Part shown: one piece after another, positions 8,065-14,194 of the stretch | How positions within the stretch are numbered: position 1 is the first letter of the stretch | How the letters are laid out: every line of letters starts with the position of its first letter | Assembly (NCBI RefSeq): GCF_013359695.1 | Contig: NZ_JABFMU010000068.1 | Span: 1-33,289 of the forward strand | Direction of reading: 5' to 3' | Length of the DNA: 33,289 bases | Source: Pseudomonas sp. C2B4 | GTDB taxonomy: Bacteria; Pseudomonadota; Gammaproteobacteria; Pseudomonadales; Pseudomonadaceae | Position numbers and translations under genes: made by a program | Notes under the pieces: generated by a model | What the model was told of the DNA's origin: nothing | Seen by the model: only the letters and a program-made list of their open reading frames with translations | The model's database searches: none

Positions 8065-9516
8065 ATGTCTATCATCAAACGTTGCAAGAAACTTTTTCTA
8101 TCAGACGCGATGGCCTGGCTGGCCGCCATTGCGGTCGGCAGCATGATCTTCATTACCAACTCGATGCTCAACATGGATGTCGCACCGACGCTGCTCTACA
8201 TCACCCTGGTGTTCATGTCGGCGAACATCTTTTCCATTCCCGTCTTCCTCACTGTCGCCATCAGTTGCATCGGCTTCCTGACCGTCAGTTTCATTGTCGA
8301 AGAAGGCTATCGCGACCAGAAGCTGATCGCCGGCTTCGTGCGCTGCCTGATCGCGTTGACCACCATCACCCTGCTGGCGCTGAGAAGCAAACGCGCCTCC
8401 GACAGCTTGCGGCGCAAGGAAGCGTTCTTTCTCGGCGCACAGAAACTCAGCCATACCGGCAGCATCGGTCTGATCATCGACACTCACACCGTATCGTGGT
8501 CGGAGGAGTCGGCACGCATTTTCGAATATCCGCTGGACGTCACTCCGACGCTGGCCCTGATCAGGGCGCGTACTCACCCCGATGATTTGCATATTGTCGA
8601 ACGTGTTTTCGAAAAGGCCGCGCTTCGCGAAAGCCTGATCGAAGTGGAGCATCGGCTGCTGATGCCCGACGGGCGGATCAAGTTCGTGCAGATGAGCGCC
8701 AACCCGCTGTTCAACCCTCATGGGCGAATCGAGTATGTCGGCGCCCTGATGGACGTGACCGCCTCCAGGCAGTCCGAGGAAGCGCTGTTTCACTCCCAGG
8801 CAAAACTGGCGCACGTCACGCGGGTAACCTCCATGGGCGAACTGGCCGCCTCGATTGCCCATGAAATCAATCAACCCCTGGCGGCGGTGATCACCAGCGG
8901 TGAATCCTGCAAACGCTGGATCAATCGCGAGGAACCGAACCTCGAAGAAGCACGCCGCTCGCTGGACCGGATCATTCAGAACTCCTGCAGGGCCTCCGAA
9001 GTGATCGCGTGCATCAGGGCGCTCTCGCGCCAGAGTGATGTGCAGCGCAAGACCGAAGTGTTCGATGACATCGTCAGTGACTCCCTGACCCTCATGCAAC
9101 ACGACACGTCCAACCATCAGGTGCGTCCGCACCTGCAACTGGGCGCGCCCGAGGCCCTGGTCAAGGGCGACCGGGTTCAACTGCAGCAAGTCATCATCAA
9201 CCTGATCATCAATGCCTGCCAGGCCATGGCCAACGTGCATGACCGCCCGCGAACGCTGCGGATTCACACCTCGGTACAGGATGACGAAGCCGTGCTCGAA
9301 GTCGCCGATTCCGGCACCGGCATCTCCGAAGACATTCTGGCGTCGCTGTTCGACCCGTTCTTCACCACCAAGCAAAACGGCCTGGGCATGGGGCTCTCGA
9401 TCTGCCGCTCCATCATTGAGTTCCATGGCGGACGCATCTGGGTCAGCAGCACGGTGGGGGTTGGCACGCAGTTCTTCTTTGCCATTCCGCTGACCGCCCT
9501 GAGACACGACGAATAA
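8065..9516 (+). CDS. Membrane PAS-domain sensor histidine kinase (kinase 2)
   Basis: A 483-residue paralogue of kinase 1 with the same design: four N-terminal membrane helices (about 13-115), a PAS domain (about 125-235), HisKA with phospho-acceptor His266 (GELAASIAHEINQPLAA), and a HATPase (IINLIINACQAM, ADSGTGIS, GLGMGLSIC). The ATG at 8065 is chosen because the membrane region starts right after it. An upstream TTG at 7927 would add 46 residues of unlikely sequence, and the Shine-Dalgarno at 8065 is only a weak GGAAA. No response regulator lies next to it, so it is an orphan kinase that may share the FixJ-like regulator. I see no ATAC-N4-GTAT site upstream. Confidence 0.9.
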   Translation: MSIIKRCKKLFLSDAMAWLAAIAVGSMIFITNSMLNMDVAPTLLYITLVFMSANIFSIPVFLTVAISCIGFLTVSFIVEEGYRDQKLIAGFVRCLIALTTITLLALRSKRASDSLRRKEAFFLGAQKLSHTGSIGLIIDTHTVSWSEESARIFEYPLDVTPTLALIRARTHPDDLHIVERVFEKAALRESLIEVEHRLLMPDGRIKFVQMSANPLFNPHGRIEYVGALMDVTASRQSEEALFHSQAKLAHVTRVTSMGELAASIAHEINQPLAAVITSGESCKRWINREEPNLEEARRSLDRIIQNSCRASEVIACIRALSRQSDVQRKTEVFDDIVSDSLTLMQHDTSNHQVRPHLQLGAPEALVKGDRVQLQQVIINLIINACQAMANVHDRPRTLRIHTSVQDDEAVLEVADSGTGISEDILASLFDPFFTTKQNGLGMGLSICRSIIEFHGGRIWVSSTVGVGTQFFFAIPLTALRHDE

Positions 9517-9564
9517 CCTTCACCCACCCCTGACGACGCCATGCGGCGACTTGGAGACCCAGCA

Positions 9565-10275
9565 GTGTCCAACCATGAAATGAGCGACAAACCTGAACAT
9601 GTCCACGCCGAGCCGGGACAACCGCGCACCATCGTGTTCGTGGCTTACCCGCAAATGGGCTTGCTGGACCTGACCGGTGCCCAGACGGTTTTCTTTGCCG
9701 CGAACCGTGGCCTGGTCGAACGCGGTTTGCCAGGTTACGCCCTGCACACCGCCAGCATGGAGGGCGGACCGGTCGCGACGGCCGAGGGCCTGGTGGTAGA
9801 AACCCGGCGGCTGAGCGAATTTGCCCACGGCCCGATCGACACCGTCATCGTCCCCGGCTCACCACACATTCGTCAGGTCATCGCGGATAACGTACCGCTG
9901 ATCGAGTGGTTGCGTGCCACCTCAACCAGCGCCAGACGCACGGCGTCGGTGTGCAGCGGCACATTCCTGCTGGCCCAGGCCGGTCTGCTCAACGGCCTGC
10001 GCGTGGCCACCCATTGGGTGATGGCCGACTTGTTCGAGCAATTGTTCCCGCTGATCGAGCTCGATCGCGAGGCCATTTTCGTGCAGCAGCAATCGGTGTG
10101 GACCTCGGCCGGTATCAGTGCCGGCATCGATCTGGCCCTGGCGCTGGTCGAGGCCGATTGCGGTCGTGAGATGGCGATGCAGGTCGCCCGGCGCATGGTG
10201 GTGTACTACCGGCGCCCGGACAATCAGGACCAATGGAGCCCGCTGTTGCAATCGCAATACCCGACCAGTGCGTGA
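9565..10275 (+). CDS. DJ-1/PfpI family protein (GlxA-like N-terminal domain only)
   Basis: A 236-residue class I glutamine-amidotransferase-like protein. The nucleophile elbow is at Cys130 (SVCSGTFLLAQAGLLNG), followed by ATHW and the GlxA-type segment TSAGISAGIDLALALVE. In GlxA-type regulators this domain is followed by an AraC helix-turn-helix, but here the protein stops after RRMVVYYRRP, so no DNA-binding part is present. The GTG at 9565 has GGAGA seven bases upstream. An ATG at 9541 in frame has none. It follows kinase 2 by 48 bp and is probably in the same transcript. Possible activities include isonitrile hydratase-like or glyoxalase-like chemistry, but none can be assigned. Confidence 0.83.
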   Translation: MSNHEMSDKPEHVHAEPGQPRTIVFVAYPQMGLLDLTGAQTVFFAANRGLVERGLPGYALHTASMEGGPVATAEGLVVETRRLSEFAHGPIDTVIVPGSPHIRQVIADNVPLIEWLRATSTSARRTASVCSGTFLLAQAGLLNGLRVATHWVMADLFEQLFPLIELDREAIFVQQQSVWTSAGISAGIDLALALVEADCGREMAMQVARRMVVYYRRPDNQDQWSPLLQSQYPTSA

Positions 10276-10278
10276 TCG

Positions 10279-10305
10279 ACAGGCCTTGCACCCGGCAAGG
10301 CCTGT
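10279..10305 (+). terminator. Hairpin terminator after the DJ-1/PfpI gene
   Basis: Perfect 11-bp stem ACAGGCCTTGC / GCAAGGCCTGT with a 5-base loop, three bases after the stop codon. The following sequence is only pyrimidine-rich, not a pure T-run. Confidence 0.65.
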
Positions 10306-10355
10306 TCCCTGCTCTCTTTCCTTGCGACCGTCACTGAAAGAGGCCGTCATCCCCT

Positions 10356-10478
10356 TGCGCAAAAAGTTGCGCACCTCACCCCGCAAAATACCGCTCAAAT
10401 ATCGCTGATCGCCAGGCCTGCCGGGGCTTCCAGCCTAATGCGCAAGAAGTTGCACAGCAGTGCGCAAGTCCTTGCGCA
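10356..10478 (+). promoter_or_regulatory. Three TGCGCAA-N4-TTGCGCA activator sites
   Basis: Copies lie at 10356-10373 (perfect), 10439-10456 (one mismatch, TTGCACA) and 10461-10478 (perfect). The last two are 22 bp apart, about two helical turns. They lie 87 to 209 bp upstream of a sigma-54-like promoter, the usual distance for enhancers of AAA+ activators. The third copy is followed by five T and could also fold as a terminator, but repetition of the same palindrome favours protein binding. Confidence 0.65.
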
Positions 10479-10531
10479 CTTTTTCGCCTGTTTCGCGCTC
10501 AAACCTCCGCCAATCAACAGCCTGCATCCAT

Positions 10532-10544
10532 TAATGCGTTGATT
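10532..10544 (-). promoter_or_regulatory. Putative IHF-binding site
   Basis: On the minus strand the 13 bases read AATCAACGCATTA, a full match to the IHF consensus WATCAANNNNTTR. It lies between the activator palindromes and the -24/-12 element, where a DNA bend would be useful, and its flank is AT-rich. Confidence 0.55.
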
Positions 10545-10564
10545 TATATCGTTTTAATTCTTCA

Positions 10565-10579
10565 TGGCACGCCCCTTGA
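10565..10579 (+). promoter_or_regulatory. Putative sigma-54 promoter of hcp
   Basis: TGGCAC-N5-TTGA at 10565-10579 matches the -24 element exactly. The -12 element reads TTGA where TTGC is usual, so the GC is GA. Transcription would start near 10591, about 58 bases before hcp. Sigma-54 control of hcp/vgrG genes is known in several Pseudomonas. Confidence 0.55.
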
Positions 10580-10648
10580 TAACAGTCAGGCACCCACAGG
10601 GCAATATCGCCTTCCGGGCATCCTCAACTTTCAGCAAGGAGAGCTTCC

Positions 10649-11164
10649 ATGGCTACCCCCGCATACATGTCCGTCACCGGCGAAAAACAAGGCCTGATCA
10701 CCGCCGGCGCCTTCACCGCCGACTCGGTCGGCAACACGTACCAGGAAGGTCACGAAGACCAGGTCATGGTTCAGGCGTTCAGCCACGACGTGATCATCCC
10801 GCGTGATCCGCAGTCCGGCCAACCCACCGGTCAGCGCGTGCACAAGCCGGTGGTGATCACCAAGGTCTACGACAAGTCTTCGCCACTGCTGCAAGCCGCA
10901 CTGACGTCCGGCGAACGCATGAGCGAGATCGTTATCCAGTGGTACCGCACTTCGGCGCAAGGCACCCAGGAGCACTACTACACCACCAAACTGGAAGACG
11001 CGATCATCGTCGCCATCAACAACAAGATGCACAACTGCCAGGATCCGGGTAACTCGCACTTCACGCACCTGGAAGAAGTGCAATTCACCTACCGCAAAAT
11101 CACCTGGACCCACGAAGTCTCCGGTACCTCGGGTTCCGATGACTGGCGTTCGCCGGTCGTCTGA
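10649..11164 (+). CDS. hcp: Hcp-family type VI secretion tube protein
   Basis: A 171-residue Hcp. It forms hexameric rings that stack into the T6SS inner tube and can carry effectors. Family features are clear: start MATPAYMSVTGEKQGLITAG, HEDQVMVQAFSHDVIIPRDP, KPVVITKVYDKSSPLLQAAL, and the C-terminal VQFTYRKITWTHEVSG. AAGGAG precedes the ATG at a good distance. vgrG follows 132 bp later with a hairpin between. No structural T6SS genes (sheath, baseplate, ClpV) are in the window, so this is an orphan hcp-vgrG cluster that must use an apparatus encoded elsewhere. Confidence 0.95.
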   Translation: MATPAYMSVTGEKQGLITAGAFTADSVGNTYQEGHEDQVMVQAFSHDVIIPRDPQSGQPTGQRVHKPVVITKVYDKSSPLLQAALTSGERMSEIVIQWYRTSAQGTQEHYYTTKLEDAIIVAINNKMHNCQDPGNSHFTHLEEVQFTYRKITWTHEVSGTSGSDDWRSPVV

Positions 11165-11184
11165 TCCAGGTCGACCACCTCAAG

Positions 11185-11217
11185 CATCGGCCAGCTCGGC
11201 TGGTCGATGTTGTTTGT
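11185..11217 (+). terminator. Hairpin between hcp and vgrG, possible partial terminator
   Basis: CATCGGCCAGC pairs with GCTGGTCGATG (11 bases, one G-T wobble) around a TCG loop, followed by TTGTTTGT. Such a leaky terminator could lower vgrG relative to hcp, fitting the high need for Hcp. An RNA-stability element is an alternative. Confidence 0.5.
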
Positions 11218-11296
11218 ACGCGTTCAGAATTTTTTGCGTCGGCTGACACCGGTTCGGATGTTGGCCAACGCCGCCGCACTGCACGAGGAACAAGGG

Positions 11297-13375
11297 ATGT
11301 TCGCGCCAGCCAACCAGACGCACTTTGCCCTGACCATCGAGGGCCTCGACCACGACTTTCAGGTCCTGTCCCTGGACGGTCGGGAAGCCATCAGCCAGCC
11401 TTACGCCTTCGAGGTGGAACTGGTCAGCGAACGGCGCTCGCTGGACCTCGAGACCTTGCTGCACAAACCGGCCTTCCTGCAGCTGGCGCCCGATGGCAGC
11501 GGCATCCATGGCCAGATCTACCGCGCGTCCCAGGGCGAGTCCGGCAAACGCCTGACCCATTACGCGGTGACCTTGCGCCCGCGCCTGTCCTACCTGGCGC
11601 ATCGTCGCAACCCGCGCATCTTCCAGCACCTCAGCGTGCCGGAGATCATCGGCCAGGTGCTCGCGGAACACGGCATCCAGCGCGACGCCTACACCTTCCA
11701 CCTCGGAACGATCTATCCCGAGCGCCTTTACTGCGTGCAGTACGATGAATCGGACCTGCAGTTCATCCAGCGCCTGTGCGAGGAAGAAGGCATTCACTAC
11801 CACTTCCAGCACAGCACGACGGCACACAGACTGGTGTTCGGCGATGACCAGACGGTGTTCCCGAAACTCGCCCCCGTGGCCTACCGACCCGACACTGGCA
11901 TGGTCGCCCGCGCACCGGTGATCAAGCGCTTCGACCTGCGCCTGGAAACCCGCACCAGCCGCACCACCCGCCGCGACTACGACTTCGAAAAACCGCGCCT
12001 GAGACTGGAAAGCCAGCAGCGCAGCGACGCCCTGCCCGACCTTGAAGACTACGACTACCCCGGTCGCTTCCTCCACCGCGAACGCGGCAAACACCTGGCC
12101 AAACGCGCCCTCGAACGTCACCGCAGCGACTACCAATTGGCCGAAGGCGCCAGCGATCAACCGTTGCTGCTCAGCGGCCACTTCCTGGCCTTGCGCGAAC
12201 ACCCGAAGGCCCGATGGAACGACCTGTGGCTGCTGACCGAAATCCACCACGAAGGCCAACAGCCGCAAGTGCTGGAAGAGTCGGCGAGCCGCGACACTCG
12301 CGACCTCAAGGACGACTTCCAACAGGGCTATCGCAACCGCTTCCACGCCACCCCGTGGGACGTGCCCCACCGCCCGCCCCTCACGCAACAGAAGCCGCGC
12401 ATTCTCGGCAGCCAGAGCGCCGTGGTCACCGGGCCCAAGGGCGAAGAGATCCACTGCGACGAGTACGGTCGGGTCAAGGTGCAATTTCACTGGGACCGCG
12501 AAGGTCAGGCCGACGACAAGACCAGTTGCTGGCTGCGCGTCTCTTCCGCCTGGGCCGGCGCCCGCTACGGCGGCATCGCCATTCCGCGGGTCGGCATGGA
12601 GGTGCTGGTCAGCTTCCTCGAAGGCGACCCCGATCAACCGCTGATCAGCGGCTGCCTGCACCACAAGGAACACCCCGTCCCCTACGACCTGCCGGCGCAC
12701 AAGACCCGCAGCACCTTCAAGACCCTCAGCTCACCGGGTGGCGGCGGATACAACGAACTGCGCATCGAAGACAAGCAAGGCGCGGAGCAGATTTTCCTCC
12801 ACGCCCAGCGCGACTGGGACGAAAACATCGAACGCAACCAGACCATCCGCGTCGGCCACCAGCGCCACGATACGGTCGAGCAACACAGCTACAGCGAATT
12901 CAAGGCCGAGGAACACCACACCGTCCACGCCGACCGCAAAGTCGAAACCCGCGCCAACGATCACCTCACCGTGGGCGTCAATCAGCACCTCAAGATCGGC
13001 AGCGGGCAGTTCATTGAAGCTGGGCAGGAGATTCATCTGGACAGCGGCCTCAAGGTGGTCCTGGAAGCTGGCAGCGAACTGACCCTGATTGGGGGTGGCA
13101 GCTTCATCAAGATCGATGGCGGCGGCGTGACCATGAGTGGGCCGCAGATCAATATGAATGCGGGCGGCAGTCCGGGGAATGGGACGGGGGCGGTGCCGTT
13201 GTTGCCGGGGGCGTTGAGGCAGGCGGATGCAGATCGGGCGGGAGTGTTGTTGGTGCCGGCCATGCTCAATCCGTTTGTACGAAAAAGCATGCAAGGCCTC
13301 CCCCTTGTTCCGATCTGTGGAAAACAAGCCAATGGCGCTTGCTCGCGAGAGGTGTGCCCATGTCTGCGTGGCTGA
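11297..13375 (+). CDS. vgrG: VgrG/TssI spike protein
   Basis: A 692-residue T6SS spike. The N-terminal gp27-like part includes QPYAFEVELVSE, LSYLAHRRNPRIFQ and YDESDLQFIQRLCEEEGI. The gp5 OB-fold region follows (EIHCDEYGRVKVQFHWDREG, SSAWAGARYGG, PRVGMEVLVSFLEGDPDQP). The beta-helix needle ends in GGGVTMSGPQINMNAGG and GAVPLLPG. The last 30 residues are Cys-rich (PICGK, CSREVCPC), as in many VgrGs that recruit DUF4123 adaptors. I chose the ATG at 11297, with GAGGAA upstream, because homologues start at this point. The frame is open from 11207. It overlaps the adaptor gene by 16 bp, suggesting translational coupling. Confidence 0.93.
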   Translation: MFAPANQTHFALTIEGLDHDFQVLSLDGREAISQPYAFEVELVSERRSLDLETLLHKPAFLQLAPDGSGIHGQIYRASQGESGKRLTHYAVTLRPRLSYLAHRRNPRIFQHLSVPEIIGQVLAEHGIQRDAYTFHLGTIYPERLYCVQYDESDLQFIQRLCEEEGIHYHFQHSTTAHRLVFGDDQTVFPKLAPVAYRPDTGMVARAPVIKRFDLRLETRTSRTTRRDYDFEKPRLRLESQQRSDALPDLEDYDYPGRFLHRERGKHLAKRALERHRSDYQLAEGASDQPLLLSGHFLALREHPKARWNDLWLLTEIHHEGQQPQVLEESASRDTRDLKDDFQQGYRNRFHATPWDVPHRPPLTQQKPRILGSQSAVVTGPKGEEIHCDEYGRVKVQFHWDREGQADDKTSCWLRVSSAWAGARYGGIAIPRVGMEVLVSFLEGDPDQPLISGCLHHKEHPVPYDLPAHKTRSTFKTLSSPGGGGYNELRIEDKQGAEQIFLHAQRDWDENIERNQTIRVGHQRHDTVEQHSYSEFKAEEHHTVHADRKVETRANDHLTVGVNQHLKIGSGQFIEAGQEIHLDSGLKVVLEAGSELTLIGGGSFIKIDGGGVTMSGPQINMNAGGSPGNGTGAVPLLPGALRQADADRAGVLLVPAMLNPFVRKSMQGLPLVPICGKQANGACSREVCPCLRG

Positions 13376-14193
13376 GTCTGTTCCTTGAACAACCAGTGGC
13401 CGTAGCGCCCTGGAACAGCGGTAGAAGCCGCTCTTTGTATTGCATCATCGACAGCGTCCGCCAGCCTCGGGCACTCGAACAGCTCTATCAGCAATCCGAC
13501 CTGAGCGAAGTTGAGAGGCTGTTTCAGGGAACTCCTTTTGCCGAAATGAATGATGTCAGCCCGCTTTGGCTGCAACTGAAATCGGGAAGCGCCACAGAAG
13601 CCAAGGCAATTAAGTTATGCCGAGATAACCGGGCAGGCATCCTCCTGACATCTGGAGAAAACCCGCAAAGCGCTCTTTCCCATGGGCGTCGCTTGCTTCG
13701 AATGAACGCCAAGACTCATGGGGATTCTTTGGCACGTTTTTACGACCCGGCATTCTGGAGTGCGTTGGCATTGACCACACCCACTCAAAACCTCTACGGC
13801 CCTTGGGAAAGTGTTTATACCCCACCCGCTCATGCCGATGATCAGTACTGGCGTATCTGGGAGCGGCCACAGGAGGTTATTGCTCCTGCCAGTGAAGACA
13901 GCCAGCCCCTGCAACTTCAGGACAATACCCTGGCCGCGTTCGATGAGGTTCGTTGGTGGTATTGGGTGAGAGCCCGCCAAGCCGAAGCAACCAATGACTG
14001 GCCGAATGAAGAGCTGCCCGTGGTGTTCGCTAATTTGCAGCTGTTGGTGGATCACGGCATTGAAGAAGGCCGCCATCTTGAGCGTCTGCTGCCGTATTTG
14101 AAACGCCGCCTACTGCAGGAGCGAGCCGACATTATGGGTGTGCTGAGCAGCGATGTGCCGGCATTTGAAAAAGTACAACGACTGGAAGGCTGA
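13360..14193 (+). CDS. DUF4123 T6SS effector adaptor
   Basis: A 277-residue protein of the DUF4123 type (Tap/TEC chaperones), which load a cargo effector onto its VgrG. The N-terminal pattern (LYCIIDSVRQPRALEQLYQQ, then DVSPLWLQLKSGS) and the position between vgrG and a large unknown protein are typical. The ATG at 13360 has GAGAGG seven bases upstream and overlaps the vgrG 3' end. The effector ATG begins one base after this stop. Only the region to about residue 135 looks like the core domain. The rest (WYWVRARQAEATNDWPNEE) is probably the cargo-specific lobe. Confidence 0.82.
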   Translation: MSAWLSLFLEQPVAVAPWNSGRSRSLYCIIDSVRQPRALEQLYQQSDLSEVERLFQGTPFAEMNDVSPLWLQLKSGSATEAKAIKLCRDNRAGILLTSGENPQSALSHGRRLLRMNAKTHGDSLARFYDPAFWSALALTTPTQNLYGPWESVYTPPAHADDQYWRIWERPQEVIAPASEDSQPLQLQDNTLAAFDEVRWWYWVRARQAEATNDWPNEELPVVFANLQLLVDHGIEEGRHLERLLPYLKRRLLQERADIMGVLSSDVPAFEKVQRLEG

Positions 14194-14194
14194 G

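Noticed and set aside
6069..9507. Long minus-strand frames opposite the flavoprotein (6069-7373) and kinase 2 (8101-9507)
   Set aside because: No ribosome site or domain; their composition mirrors the real genes on the plus strand.
10460..10484. GTGCGCAAG / CTTGCGCAC hairpin with five T, as a terminator
   Set aside because: The same palindrome occurs twice more without a T-run, and no gene ends nearby. A protein-binding site is the better reading, though a terminator effect is not excluded.
11180..12700. A 506-residue open frame on the minus strand over vgrG
   Set aside because: It is antisense to clear VgrG domains. High GC leaves long open frames on the other strand.
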